NCBI RefSeq assembly: GCF_048544455.1
Contig: NC_133536.1
Location: forward strand, 195,861,325-195,925,324
DNA: 64,000 nt
Direction: 5' to 3'
Source: Silene latifolia
Taxonomy: Eukaryota > Streptophyta > Magnoliopsida > Caryophyllales > Caryophyllaceae
Shown: piece after piece, positions 1 to 11,811 of the stretch
How positions within the stretch are numbered: position 1 is the stretch's first letter
Layout: the number at the start of each line of letters is the position of its first letter
Translations under genes and position numbers: made by a program
The notes under the pieces: model-generated
Told to the model about the DNA's origin: nothing
Seen by the model: only the letters and a program-made list of their open reading frames with translations
Databases searched by the model: none

Positions 1-362
1 GAGTATAAACCCACCTTCTACAACCGTATCAGATGACACAGATGGTTCCTCTCCACCCGCACCATTAATAGAAGTAGCTTTCCCATTGCTAGAATTATCA
101 AGGAACGGGAAAACATATTCGTCAAAAACTACATCACGAGATATAAAAAAAATCATTTGACTTCAAATCGTAAACTTCCCATCTCTTCTTACCGAATGGG
201 TAACCAACAAAAATACACCGCCGACTACGTGGCGCAAATTTATCTCCATCCTTACGGGTGTGCTTAGCGTAACATAAACAGCCAAACGTACGTAAATTAT
301 CGTAACTTGGAAATTTATTAAATAATAACACATAAGGTGTCTTACCCTGGAGTGAAACATAC
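1..362 (-). pseudogene. Copia-1 integrase C-terminal region and linker
   Basis: The minus-strand frame encodes the conserved Copia segment with GKTPYVLLFNK, LRTFGCLCYAKH and CIFVGYPFGKK, followed by a SRDVVFDEYVFPF-like stretch. These are typical of the region after the integrase catalytic core in plant Copia polyproteins. The frame stays open to the left edge of the window, where an acidic, serine-rich linker begins. The right side stops at the TSD (363-367) of solo LTR A and resumes at 1614. Confidence 0.85.
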
Positions 363-367
363 GGTGT

Positions 368-1608
368 TGTAACACCCCCGCACACCAGGATGCATTACCA
401 AGGACTATCCCAGTGTATGAAGGCGTTACCATCTCGTTTACCCAAGGTAGTAGATCAAATAGATAATAAATAACACTTATAATTAATTACTTTAATACTT
501 TACAACCACGGTACAAAACTCGATACAAGTGATAACTATGACTACTAAAGAACTTCTGCATCTGATTATCTACGCCATTAACGTGAGGACTCGATCCCCT
601 CCATGCCCAACAGCAACAGACTAACGGTACCTGCTAAGCCAACTTCTGACCATCCCCGAATGGATCACCACAGTTTTGAAAACATAACACGGGGTCAGTT
701 ACTGAACAATCAAGATAAGACAAATATGATAAGTAACCAGCTGATCATCCACCTTCCCCGGTCTCCCGATCTCACACAGTAACCAACTACACACTGAGGT
801 GTGTAGACCTCCCAGACTACCTATCGCAACAGGTAGCCCACGCCGCCAGTGGGGGACCACAGCCAATCCCCACTGAAATCCCGCTAATCAACGAGCGACA
901 ACCCTGTCCCTTAATATGCACATCCCCTCTCGTGACGGGTTCCACGAAGAGCGAACTAGGGCGTGAAGCCACTCCCTCAAGTGACTCCACCACAACCATC
1001 ACAACATTGTCACAACCACACCAACACTCCGATGATCAGCAGACAACAGTCATACACAATACAATCACATTCTTAAATAAATTAACAATAACTGAGTAGG
1101 GAAACCCTACCTTATCGCCAACCATGAAAATACATCCATAAACAGCCAAGCAATACTCCGAGGCGCATCCTAATAATGCGGACCGACGGTGACATGAACG
1201 ATGACCACGCACGCATCCTTCCTATGCAAACCCCGTCCTTCCCATGGTTGAGGTGTAGGCTACATATATGAGAGTGCATGGAGGTAGGGGTGATAGGTGA
1301 GAGAGAGGTAGGCTAGGGTTAGAGGAAGAGGAACTGTAGAAAAAGTGAGAAATGAAATGAAACTTGCGAACTCGCGTTTTTATATCGACGCGTCAACAGC
1401 AGCCATACTCGGTCGAGTACTACCATACTCGGCCGAGTAGGCTCTACTCGGTCGAGTATACACACTACTCGGCCGAGTAGTCCCTTCTAGGTCGTGTACA
1501 CACTCTCGTAAGGCACCTATCCTAACCTAGTCGCTCACCTATCTCTTCCTAAGGTTTTTCCTGGTCAAAGGGTCGGTCAAAAGGGTCCTTAAACATCTTG
1601 GTATTACA
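368..1608 (-). mobile_element. Solo LTR A (gypsy chromovirus type) in Copia-1
   Basis: The 1241-bp element has TG..CA ends (TGTAACACC on the left, GGTATTACA on the right) and a perfect 5-bp TSD, ggtgt, at 363-367 and 1609-1613. No internal coding domain is present, so it is a solo LTR left by LTR-LTR recombination. Orientation is minus: the reverse complement shares blocks with the LTRs of gypsy-3, including a GTAGGGTTTCCCTACTCAG-like block near 1090-1115 and the region around 780-990. A palindrome array of the TCGGTCGAGTA type lies at about 1393-1480. Confidence 0.88.
1393..1485. repeat. TCGGTCGA palindrome array in solo LTR A
   Basis: At least four copies of an ACTCGGTCGAGTA / CTCGGCCGAGTA motif are spaced about 15-25 bp apart. 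The motif is a near-perfect palindrome and is a variant of the CTCGATCGAG motif found in the other LTRs of this window. Confidence 0.8.
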
Positions 1609-1613
1609 GGTGT

Positions 1614-1925
1614 CCTATTAATGAGGTATCCTGCCGTTAAGGCAGACTCCCCCCAAAACTCAATCGGCAGGCCTGCTTGAAATCGCAATGCCCTAGCCAC
1701 ATTAAGAATATGGCGATGTTTTCTTTCAACCCGTACATTCTGCTGTGAAGTATCAACGCAAGTCGTCTGATGTATTATGCCATGGGTGTCGAAATAATTT
1801 TTTAAACATGTGAATTCCGTCCCATTGTCACTACGTACTATCTTAACATTTACATTAAATTGTCTCTTTCCCATAACCACAAAATTTTGTAATAATTGTG
1901 AAACCTCATTTTTTGTTTTAATTAA
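1614..1925 (-). pseudogene. Copia-1 integrase catalytic core fragment
   Basis: The minus strand encodes VKIVRSDNGTEF (second catalytic Asp), DTSQQN-VRVERKHRHILNVARALRFQAGLP (catalytic Glu region) and LINRTPV, all canonical for Copia integrase. In the usual DTPQQNGRVE motif the Gly has become Val, so catalytic geometry is probably lost. It is bounded on the left by solo LTR A and on the right by gypsy-1. Confidence 0.88.
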
Positions 1926-2604
1926 TAATACGGATATCGACACCTTAGACGAAGTGGTACTCGAATTAGGAGATCCTATGGGCATTAAGAATGGTTCGAA
2001 TCCAAACACGTCAATATTGGCGCATCAAACATGGATGGGTACTAACAAGAGGCAAGAGGTTTGCATGATCTCGACTCAAGGATCCGAAACACGCGAAGAA
2101 AATCCCTAGGACCCGTGAGGAGCCATGGAAGTGCCGCCCAAGGAACAACCTAGTTTTCATCATTTTAGTTTTTATGGTAGTGCATGTTTTTCTTCATAGT
2201 CAAGCATGTTTTTCTTCATAGTCAAGGGTATTAATTAATCACCTTGGAAATCAAGGTTAGATTTATTTTTACCTTGGAGACCAAGAATATTCGGCCTATA
2301 TATAGTCCAAATTCCTTCATTGTAAATCATCCAAGTTTAAGAAAATTTCACATTGTGTGATAAAAATTGCTGTTGCAAAAACCTTTGTTTTATTCGACGC
2401 GTTTCGAGTAAAACCCAATTATTCTCAATAGGTCTTGAGAATTAATCACCATTGGTCGATCTATAGGTCTAATCGAGCAAATATCCCTTTTATTTACTTT
2501 TTACTTTGCTTCAAGTAACACAAATTGATCGGGTTACACCTAGTGCATTCGGGTCCTTCATTTATTTGTTGCACAATTAAGACTTTCGCTCGCGATACGC
2601 ATCA
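1926..2604 (+). repeat. gypsy-1 5' LTR
   Basis: 679 bp. It aligns along its length with 6899-6929 joined to 13172-13829. It ends in GATACGCATCA and is followed four bases later by the primer binding site. A CCTATATATAG box near 2295-2305 is a plausible TATA element upstream of the transcript start. Confidence 0.88.
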
Positions 2605-2608
2605 ATTG

Positions 2609-2620
2609 TGGTATCAGAGC
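2609..2620 (+). promoter_or_regulatory. gypsy-1 primer binding site (tRNA-iMet)
   Basis: TGGTATCAGAGC, the standard complement of the plant initiator tRNA-Met 3' end, four bases after the 5' LTR. Confidence 0.9.
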
Positions 2621-2718
2621 TTAGGCTGTTGATTTACGTTAATCGAGACAATCCAAGGGTCTTAATTTCTTAATAAAAAAAAACTCCGAAAGTTATCACT
2701 CATACCCACATTTCAAAA

Positions 2719-5700
2719 ATGAACTTTGAAGATCCCAACTTTCTTCAAAGCCTTCGAGATGCGTTGCGTAACATCCCGGAATTTGACTCACGATGGCAAC
2801 CACATTTTGTGGGGCGAGTCGTCGACGAGTTCAAAATCAACGAATTGCCTGAATTCGTGGGAGGCACGAATCCCGAGGACTACCTCGAATGGGAACGGAA
2901 AATCGAACAAATGTAAGTACGCTGTTTTAAGACTTAGTCGAGGAGTTTCGTTGTGGTACGAAAGCCTGAAAACGAAGAGTGCTCGGGCTGGAAAGGAGAA
3001 AATATCGTCTTGGGAATCTCTTAAACGCAAACTACGCAAGAGATTTGTTCCAGCGACATATAGGCTTACGACTTATCGTAAGATCGCCGATCTTACCCAA
3101 GGAAGGCTTATTATCTTAGACTATATCAATGAGTTTTAGAATCTAGCTTTGATGGGAGAATTGGAGGAGAGCGAAGAGTTAAAGATGTCTCGATTTCTTC
3201 GTGGATTAAATCGTAATATAACAAATTCGATTGAATTACAATCCTACGCTGATTTCGAGGCCTTATCTAACCTGTGCCCTAAAAGTTGAAGCTCAAGGGA
3301 AGGCTAAACTTGCGTTGACCTATGGTGAGAGTAGTCAGAGTTGGAGGAACGAAGGAGGATCAAAGGGGAGTCCGAGTAGTAGTGTTGTCGAACCCAATCC
3401 CAATTCGGTTGCCACCCCTAGTTCCGCCACAAAAACACCCGCTCCTAAGGAAACGAGTCTCTCCAAAGTACGATGCTTTAAATGTCAAGGGTTTGGACAC
3501 TATCAAAATACGTGTCCAAATAAATGAGTAATTACTTTGAGAGAAGCTATTTCTTGTCGAGATGAGTTGTTTGATGAGGAGGAACTATTGGGTGATGTGT
3601 TCAATCTCGAAGAAGGGGAAGATGAGGGAGACGACGAGAATGTCGAGTCTTATACCGCTCCTAGTTACGATTGTGCTTTGGTTCTTCGAACCCTACAAGT
3701 TCAGTCCAGGCCACACCAATTGAAACGGAGCAAAGAGACCAAATATTTCACACCAAGTGTCAAGTAAAGGATAAGTGGTGTAGCCTAATCATCGACGGAG
3801 GCAGTTGTACTAATGCGGCCTCAAAGGAAATGGTGAGCAAGTTGAGTTTGGTTACAACACCTCATCCCAAGCCCTATACATTACATTTGCTTGATGACTG
3901 GAATAAGGTGAAGGTTACCAAGCAAGTGAGAGTGGCTTTAACCATGGGATCTTATGTCGACGAGATTTGTGTGATATTGTGCCGATGGATGCGTGCCATA
4001 TGCTATTGGGGGCATCCTTGGAAATTCGATCGCAATGTAGTACATCATGGTTGAAGTAATGAGTATGAGTTGGTCGACAAGAATAAGAAGCTTGTTTTGA
4101 AACCTATGGCGCCTAGTGCTATTCGCTCTATGAGTACCAAGCGTGGAAAAGCTTCAAGCATGTCTATGTTTGCTAGTGAGCAAGAGGTTGATGAAGCCAT
4201 TGAGTAGGGTGGTTGTGTTTATTTGATGGTGGTCAATGAGGTACCGAGTGTTGGGGTCGAAAATGACCAATTATCAACACTGTTAAAGGAATTCGAGGAT
4301 GTTTTCCCCGATGATTTACCATCAGGTTTGCCCCCTATTCGTGGGATCGAAAACCAAATCGATCTCATTCCCGGAGCTTCGTTGCTTAACAAAGCGGCCT
4401 ATCGATGCAACCTAATGGAGACAAAAGAGTTGCAACGACAAATTGAGGAGCTAATGGACAGAGGCTATGTTCGTGAAAGCCCAAGTCCATGTGCCGTTCC
4501 TATCTACTTATTCCAAAGAAGGATTGGACTTGGCGAATGTGTATTGATAGTCGAGTCGTGAATAACATAACTATCAAGTACCGTTTTCCTATTCCAAGGC
4601 TTGGAGACATGCTTGATGAGTTACATGGTTCTGAGATCTTCCCTAAGATCGACTTGAGGAGTGGTTATCACCAAATACGAATAAGGGAAGGGGACGAGTG
4701 GAAGACCACGTTCAAGACTAAACATGGGTTATGCGAGTAGACTGTCATGTCATTCGGATTAACTAATGCTCCGAGTACTTTTATGCGACTCATGAACGAG
4801 GTATTCAAACCTTTCTTGGGCAGATTTGTGGTCCTCTATTTGGATGACATTTTGGTGTATAGTCGAAATGAGGAGGAGCATTTCAAGCACCTTCGAGAGG
4901 TGTTCGACACACTTCGACGACAGAAAATCTATGGAAAGAAGGAGAAGTGTTCGATATTGGTTGAGAGTGTCATGTTTCTAGGCTATATGGTATCTAAAGA
5001 TGAGGTTTCAGTTGATCAAACCAAGTTTAAGGCGACCAAGTCGTGGCCTACTCCTAAATCCGTCAAGGAAGTCCGGTCATTTCATGGACTTGCTTCGTTT
5101 TATCGAAGATTTATTCGGGACTTTAGTACCATCACTAGTCCTATAACCGAGTGTTTGAAGAAAGGAGCATTTGTGTGGACCGCAGCTTCTCAAAAGGCCT
5201 TCGAGACCATTATTCAAAAGCTTTGCGAGGCACCATTGTTTGCACTTCTGGATTTTACCCAACCATTTGAGGTAGAGTGCGATGCAAGCGGTGTTGGAAT
5301 TGGTGCCGTATTGGTGCAAGGAAAATGACCCATTGCATATTTTTCCGAGAAGCTGGGTGGTGCTAGACTCAGTTACTCTACATATGATAAAGAGTTATAT
5401 GCAATCATAAGAGCTCTTAATCATTGGAGCCACTATCTTCGCCCGAATCACTTCATCTTACATTCGGATCATGAGTCATTAAAGCACATTAATGGGCAGT
5501 AGAAGTTGAACCCAATACATGCCAAATGGGTAGAAATTCTACAATCCTTTCACTTTTCTTCAAATTATAAGGCTGGCAAAAGCAATGTGGTGGCCGATTC
5601 TCTTTCTTGACGCTCTTCTTTATTAAATGTGCGCGATGTTCGCGTACTTGGATTTGAAACCTTGAAGAATTATTATGAGAATAATTCCAATTTTGGGGAA

Positions 5701-6895
5701 TTGTTTGAGAAATGCAAATCAGGAGCACACGACGAGTTTACCATTCAATATGACTTTCTATTCAAAGGAAATAGGATTTGTGTGTCTAAACATCAAGTTA
5801 AGGAGTTATTAATACGAGAAGCTCATGGAGGTGAACTTAGTGGACATTTCGGTGTCAATAAGACCTTGAGGGTCCTAAAGGAAATTTATATTGCCCTAGA
5901 ATGCAAGGATATGTGCAAAATGTGGTCCGGAAATGTGTCACTTGTCATGTTGCAAAAAGTACCTTCAAACCCGAAGAATACATACCATTACTCATTCCTA
6001 GCCAGCCGTGGGAGGATGTGTCCATGGATTTTATTGTTACTTTGCCTCGTACTCAAAGAGGTAAGGATGCATCATGGTTGTTGTGGATCGGCTTTCCAAG
6101 ATGGCTCATTTTGTAGCATGTCACAAGACGGACGACGCTAGCAACGTGGCTGAGTTATACTTTCGAGAGATACTCCGTCTTCATGGAGTTCTGAAAAAAA
6201 TAATCTCTGATCGTGATTCCAAGTTCTTAAGCTACATTTGGAACACCCTATGGAGGAAAGTTGGCACCAAGCTATTGTTTAGTACGTCTCCCCATCCCCA
6301 AACCGATGAGCAAACGGAGGCGACAAATCGAACTCTTGGTACATTGTTGCGTGGTCTCGTGAACAAGACTCAAAAGGATTAGGATTTAAAGCTCGCTCAT
6401 GCCGAGTTCGCTTACAATCGATTTCCGACATACGCAACAAGGCACTCCCCATTTTAAATCGTGTATGGTGTGAATCCCTACCTACCACTTGATCTTATTC
6501 CTTTATCAGAAGATGAACTAGTGCATAAGGATGCGGAGGCAAAGTTAAAGGCAATGATCAAGCTACATGAGAAAGTTCGAGCTAGAATTGAATCTATCAA
6601 TGAAGTATACAAGCGAAAGACAAACAAGAATCGTCAATCTAGGGTCTTCAATGAAGGGGATTTAGTTTGGTTGCACTTGAGAAAGGATCGATTTCCGAGC
6701 AAGCGAAAGAACAAGTTAGTGCCACGCGCAAAAGGTCCTTAAAAGGTGGTTTCAAAGGTCGGTGATAATGCCTACAAGATCGAACTACCCGGAGATTATG
6801 GTATTCATGCCACCTTCAACATAGCTAATCTCTCTCCGTATAACGATGATGATGGGATTAAGGAAATTGAGGACAATTCATTTTCAAGGGGGAGG
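2719..6895 (+). pseudogene. gypsy-1 Gag-Pol polyprotein, degenerate
   Basis: Gag starts at 2719 (MNFEDPNFLQSL) with a retrotransposon-gag region (LPEFVGGTNPEDYLEWERKI). A CCHC knuckle, CFKCQGFGHYQNTC, is at 3474-3515. A protease-like IIDGGS motif has its Asp codon at 3794. RT covers about 4390-5010 with YLDD at 4837-4848, RNase H ([14 protein letters not shown]) is near 5270-5330, and the integrase zinc-binding and core regions run about 5800-6740 ([37 protein letters not shown]). The frame is broken by stops at 3137-3139, 4738-4740, 5326-5328 and 6380-6382 and by frame changes. Several stops sit where the family has Gln, Trp or Arg, so CAG, TGG or CGA appear to have become stops by C-to-T or G-to-A change, as expected of methylated, inactive DNA. 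Confidence 0.88.
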
Positions 6896-6898
6896 AGA
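6885..6898 (+). promoter_or_regulatory. gypsy-1 polypurine tract
   Basis: AAGGGGGAGGAGA-type purine run ending directly at the TG of the 3' LTR (6899). This is the expected plus-strand primer site. Confidence 0.8.
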
Positions 6899-6929
6899 TG
6901 ATACGGATATCGACACCTTAGACGAAGTG
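6899..6929 (+). repeat. gypsy-1 3' LTR, first part
   Basis: The first 31 bp of the LTR (TGATACGGATATCGACACC and onward). It is cut after GACGAAGTG by the Athila-like element and resumes at 13172. Confidence 0.88.
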
Positions 6930-8268
6930 TGATACGTGAATTTTATATAGTCTTTTTAAGCCTCTTTATGCACGTATTTCTATGCTTTTCTCGTAGTTTT
7001 ATGCTACGAAATGCCCCGAATATGCTACTTTGGATTGTTTTACCTTATTTTCAGGAATGGACCTGAAAGTGGTGGAATCGAGCCTTTTATCGTCCGTTTT
7101 GCATGCATTTGGAGGATGAGTAGATGTGGAGCGGAAATACTGCTGTTATGGGATGCGTGAAGTCATTTCGGAAGCTAAATAACCAAGTCGAGGCTGAAAC
7201 TAACGACACAAGAAGCTGGCTGAGTCAGATATCACTCGATCGAAGGCTTTCGAGGTCGATCGAGTACTTTTGGATAGAAGAAGACCTCGATCGAGTACTA
7301 TATTTACTCGATCGAAATGAGATTTTTAGGGTTTCCTCGATCGAGTGGGTTTTCTACTCGATCGAGAGGTTTGGGCTTATTTCTGCTCGATCGAGCAGTT
7401 TCAAATGGCTCGATCGATTAGTTTTCTATTGGGCTCGGGCATTTTTAGCTTTATTTCGTTTCTAGGTCAAATAAAATTGTATTTCCTATAAATAGGAAAG
7501 ACGACAATCACTTAGGGATCTATCATTACACATCAGGGGTGACTTTTCCTCTTGTTACTGTTGGATATTGCTTTTGTCTCTTTTTCCGGATCCTTACTCT
7601 GTAACTTTCTCTTTCCCTTTTCTCCCTCTTTAATTTACGATGACTATCATTCTTTTATCTCTTGCTCTTTTCTTATCTATGTCTAGCTAATTTCCCTGCT
7701 AGGATTTAGGGGAGTCAATGAACCGATGTTAATTGCTAATTAGGTTTACAGATCGTTCGCTGTTATTATGTCTATGTTATTAATCACTGTTTTAATTGTA
7801 TCTAGCTATTTGAATCGATGCATTTAGCCTTTTTAATCTTGGTAAGCCTTGACCTAGACCGGAAGGTTGGAAGGGGTGGGACCTGCAGTGAACAATAGGA
7901 TGCTTTAGTGAGGGTGCAAGCTAAGCTAATAGTATTTTAGGGCGAATTGAGAACGGAAGGAGATATTCTTTGCCCCTTAGACCGACACATCGACTGATTT
8001 GTGACCTTAGCTGCAATTAACTGACGTTCGTTGATGACCCGACAATCCTAGTTTTCTCTCTTTCTCGTTAATTTCTCTTATCTTTAATTCTCTTCCCTTA
8101 ATCTCCCTTAGTTAGTTTATTCAATTAAAACCCCCATCTTGTGACCTTAGACAGACCGAGTTGACAAGTAGATAGTGACCGCCTCCCTGTGGAGATCGAC
8201 CCTACTTACCGCTGACTTCTGTTAGTAGTATCTAGGTATTTATTTTTGGTACTGAAACGACGGTATCA
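6930..8268 (+). repeat. Athila-like 5' LTR
   Basis: 1339 bp, TGATACGTG..CGGTATCA. It contains a palindrome array at about 7225-7425, a TATAAATAGG box near 7490 that is probably the core promoter, and a pyrimidine-rich tract after it. It is the same length as the 3' LTR (11828-13166), with scattered substitutions. Confidence 0.92.
7225..7425. repeat. CTCGATCGAG palindrome array (Athila-like 5' LTR)
   Basis: About nine CTCGATCGAG or one-mismatch copies in 200 bp, spaced about 12-30 bp apart, just upstream of the putative TATA box. The same array is in the 3' LTR at about 12123-12323. Confidence 0.9.
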
Positions 8269-8273
8269 AATTT

Positions 8274-8291
8274 TGGCGCCGTTGCCGGGGA
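8274..8291 (+). promoter_or_regulatory. Athila-like primer binding site
   Basis: TGGCGCCGTTGCCGGGGA, five bases after the 5' LTR. This sequence is typical of the Athila lineage, with tRNA-Asp the usual assignment from general knowledge. Confidence 0.85.
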
Positions 8292-8471
8292 GGCAACTAC
8301 TTTATTTGCTTGTTTATTTTTGTCTGTCTTTAGCCTCAAGGGATTTATCCCTTGAGGCCGTTCTCATCTTTTTCTTTAGTGCTGTTTTGATAGGTCCTAC
8401 AGGTCCTACCTAGACAGTTCTAGGTAAAAGATCGTCAAAGGGAAGGCTAAAGTACCTTTGTTCTCCCACCT

Positions 8472-9095
8472 ATGTTCCTTCCTATGGCACAACAGGTGGT
8501 TTACTGTAAGAGATGTGGTGCTGCTGGGCACAATGTCGTTGTTTTCTTAGCGGAAAACGATGAGGTCTTTGCGTTCAAGCAGCGTAGACAAGCGAGCCAA
8601 TCCGCTGCAATTGTGCCGCCACATCTGCTTTATCAACAAGGCTATCAAAAGCCTTCTTTTATTTGGCCACCGCAATAACAAGTTCCTCCTCCTGATAAAC
8701 AGAAAGAAGCCGTTGATGAGCTGAAATCTTTGGTTAAGACACTTGCATTCCGACTGCAAAACGACGATAGACGTAAAGAAGCTCAACTCATTGAGCTGGA
8801 GTCTCAAATAGCTCAGCTAGCTGCTGAGTCGAATATTAGGCAACCAGAATTTACCTACACCGTGAGTGGTCTTTCCCATGAAGGACGCGAGTTGCCTAAC
8901 GATGATTTGTATGACTCGAATTACGAAGATATATCAGAAAACAACGCACTACATGAAGATTTTTGCACTGTACATCGACTAGTACTCGATCGAATTGATT
9001 ATAGTGTTCGATCGAGTGAAATATCTGAGGGAATGTTTGATCGAACAGATTATACCACTCGATCGAATATCTATTTTGAGGAAGTTCTAGATTGA
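8472..9095 (+). pseudogene. Residual Athila gag C-terminal region
   Basis: One frame runs 8472-9095 with a single TAA at 8676-8678, where CAA (Gln) is likely ancestral. It begins MFLPMAQQVVYCKRCGAAGH, a zinc-knuckle start (Cx2Cx4H) whose last Cys is replaced. A Pro/Gln stretch follows, then a helix-prone segment (LKSLVKTLAFRLQNDDRRKE, then LIELESQIAQLAAE), as in the C-terminal part of Athila gag proteins. The large N-terminal gag domain is missing. From about residue 170 the frame is written by copies of the CTCGATCGAG motif, giving repeated DR(I/T)DY/VRSS-like residues. Confidence 0.65.
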
Positions 9096-9160
9096 GTAAA
9101 AATCAGGAGGAAAGCTCTCGATCGAGTACTATTTTTACTCGATCAACTAGTTTGGCCATG
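8985..9160. repeat. CTCGATCGAG palindrome array inside the gag-like ORF
   Basis: About seven intact or mutated copies (for example ACTCGATCGAATT, TTCGATCGAGTG, CTCGATCGAGTACT). They span the end of the gag-like frame and the start of the next ORF, so the array overlaps coding sequence. Confidence 0.85.
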
Positions 9161-9811
9161 GAGAGCAATGCAACATCATCTTGGTTCGTTTTGGATGACA
9201 CTTTTAACGAAGACAATGGTTACGGTGAATCTCCCTTTTACAAAGCCGAGTTGGATGCTCTGGAGGCTGCGATTTACGGGACGGAACCCACAAAGGAGGG
9301 AAATGAGAAGACAACTGAGTCAGTGATTGTTCCTAGCACGGAAGAGGTAACATATTCTTTTGTCAATGATTCCGACTTTGAGAGCAACCAACCTGAGGTA
9401 GTTAACGATAATTTTATTAGTGTTGGTATTAAAAGTACGCTATCTCATATAATTCCTATTTTTTCTTCTTCCGATGCTCTACCCCCTCCCGACTGGACAC
9501 ACAATTTAACAATTTTTCACCATTCTTGTCGTCAGAAATTTGTTAACTTGAAACGGTGCCTTAGATTACTGTTAATTGCTCCCGAGCTCCTTTATTTTGT
9601 GGATAAATTTAGGAGTTGTCATAGGAAATTTTTTAGGCTTAAACGGTGGTATATTTTAATTTCCTATATCATTATTCTACTATGGTGCTACTTACAGTTT
9701 TGTGTAGCACATGCGCAGCTATTTGATCGGTTGCTACATGCTTTGAGCTGTTTTGACCAGGCTAAATTAGAGAGGCTCAAAGAAAAGAAGGTCGAGCTGG
9801 GACCTGACTAA
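9158..9811 (+). CDS. Athila-like element ORF2, putative membrane protein of unknown function
   Basis: The frame is open from 9092; the first ATG is 9158, giving about 217 residues. The N-terminal two thirds is acidic (EDNGYGESPFYKAELDALEA, then many Glu/Ser). A basic, Cys/His-containing stretch follows (FHHSCRQKFVNLKRCLRLLL). One strongly hydrophobic segment, WYILISYIIILLWCYLQF, lies about 50 residues from the C-terminus, with a charged tail. It has no similarity I recognise to gag, protease, RT or integrase. Athila elements often carry an env-like ORF with transmembrane segments, so a remnant of that is possible, but its position right after gag suggests a large deletion or an unrelated ORF. 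Expression is unproven. Confidence 0.45.
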   Translation: MESNATSSWFVLDDTFNEDNGYGESPFYKAELDALEAAIYGTEPTKEGNEKTTESVIVPSTEEVTYSFVNDSDFESNQPEVVNDNFISVGIKSTLSHIIPIFSSSDALPPPDWTHNLTIFHHSCRQKFVNLKRCLRLLLIAPELLYFVDKFRSCHRKFFRLKRWYILISYIIILLWCYLQFCVAHAQLFDRLLHALSCFDQAKLERLKEKKVELGPD

Positions 9812-9989
9812 AACTAGCGCTACCCGGGAGGCAACCCAGAGTTTTTAATTTTTAGTTTTTTTTTTCAAACATTTCATTTCAGTTTTGTGTGTGTAATAAT
9901 TGGTTTTTAAAACATAGACTGGATCGACTAAGCTTGTTTTGTTTGTTTTACGGGTTGTTTTATTGCGTCTTTACAGGAGTCTATTGAGG

Positions 9990-10190
9990 ATGGCTCGATC
10001 GAGTACTTTTTGTACTCGATCAAAATCTTTTGCTGCTTATTTCACTCGATCGAACACAAATTTTACTCGATCGAGTGCCTATCAAAGATGATCATTCGAT
10101 CGAGAGCCCTATTGCCTCGATCGAACTGATCCAGATGCCCATGTCACTCGATCAATTTGTTTGTCACCTCGATCGAGTGCTTTTGACTTG
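9990..10190. repeat. CTCGATCGAG palindrome array (Athila-like interior)
   Basis: About nine copies in 200 bp, outside both the LTRs and the coding frame, with the same spacing style as the LTR arrays. Confidence 0.88.
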
Positions 10191-11811
10191 GATTAGCTTC
10201 CTGTGACGACGTTTTGCAGCTATTGGCGACCTCCCATGTTGCTAGCTGGTTTGGGGAGGTCCCTACTTCGCGTATTCTTGTGAGTTTTCCGCATCTCCAC
10301 TCTCTCCTTTTTAGTTTGCATTTCCTTTCCCTATTTTTGGGTACAATGAGGGCATTGTACGGTTTGGTTTGGGGAGGTTATGCATCCATATCTGTGTCTG
10401 CATATTGTTTTTATTGAGTTTCTATTATCACGTTTAATTTCTGTATGCATTGTTGTTTATTTTTAATAAAAATTCAAAATCTCATAAAAATTAGAAAAAT
10501 TACAAAAACTCAAAAAATTTCGTTTTTACTTTTGCATATAGGTTGAGTCGGAACGGTAGATATCAATGATGAAATTGCATTGCAATTGTCTTTTTGCTTA
10601 AGCCTTGCATCTAATTGATAGTTATCAGCTGAGTCTTGCGCATATCTACGAGTTAATGTTAAAATTTACCTGAACGAATAGACTTGACCTGAAAATTTTG
10701 GCAAACTACTTATAAATTCTAAGAAATTAGAGCCCGATAAACTGGTGTCATTCATGACCAGTTCATGTAGGATTGTGAGTAGTATACTCCTTGCATAACA
10801 TGTTACATTAATTTGCACATATATGAAATTCAATTGCTTTTTGCCTACATACATTCGGGTTAGTGGTTGGTGTCACATGCATGGAGGTGCTTACATTTCC
10901 TTTTCTTTCATTTTTATCCATTTAAGTCCACATTAGCCAAATTTGCCTGTTGACCCATAGCTACATCCAAATTTAGCCTGCCTTGTTAAGCTAGTTTAGT
11001 GTATGTTTCGCGGTATATATTTCATTGTGCCAAGTTTGACTTGTATCTTATGATTTGGAGTTGGTAATTTATGAAGAAAAGGAGGATGAGAAAAGAAAAT
11101 TGAAAAAAAATATAGAATTTGAAAAAACGAAAAAACGTGAAGAAAAGAAAAAAAAAAAGAAAGAAGAAAAAGAAAAAGAAAAAAGAGAAGCATGTTCGAT
11201 TGTTGACGGTTTCTGCTCCTATACTTTACTTATATCTATTGAGGAGTATGTTCAGTTCAATTTGGTGAGTTTTGGTGCCAAATGAAGGGCATATGTGCTT
11301 AATTCTATAATTGAGTGAGAATCGGATGTTGTTATATGGTTCTGTTTAGGTACTAGCTTGGCCGCCTATACCTCCACATTCCCATAAATATTTTGCCTTT
11401 TCTTACCCATTGCCTCACTTTACCATACTTTTGTAAGCCCTCGGCTGTGACAAGACCTTGTTGGTTGGAATGTGTGTACAATAGTTAGAATTGTCTATCA
11501 TATTAGTTGCATGCATGTTTATGTGGGTCGTAGTTTAGGTGAGCGACTATTTTCTTTATCTCTTACATTTAATTGCTTACCCTTTGCCTCATGAGATAAG
11601 AGTGACTCGTGAGAGTCCATTATTAAAGGTCTTGCAAGGTCAAAGGTTCAGCTTTATTATAAACATCCTACAACTCGTTTGCATTTGACTGTTTTGCTAT
11701 AAGTGTTAGTTGGCTGCATTAAATCGATTTAAATGGGCATTTGTAGCTAGCTCTGAGATTTCATATCCGTTCCTTAGTTTGCATTTAGTTTACTCGAGGA
11801 CGAGTAAAGGT

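Noticed and set aside
1810-2109. Plus-strand ORF across the Copia-1/gypsy-1 junction
   Set aside because: It joins antisense integrase to LTR sequence of another element and has no domain.
9092-9157. ORF2 of the Athila-like element starting at 9092
   Set aside because: The codon there is TTG; the first ATG is 9158.
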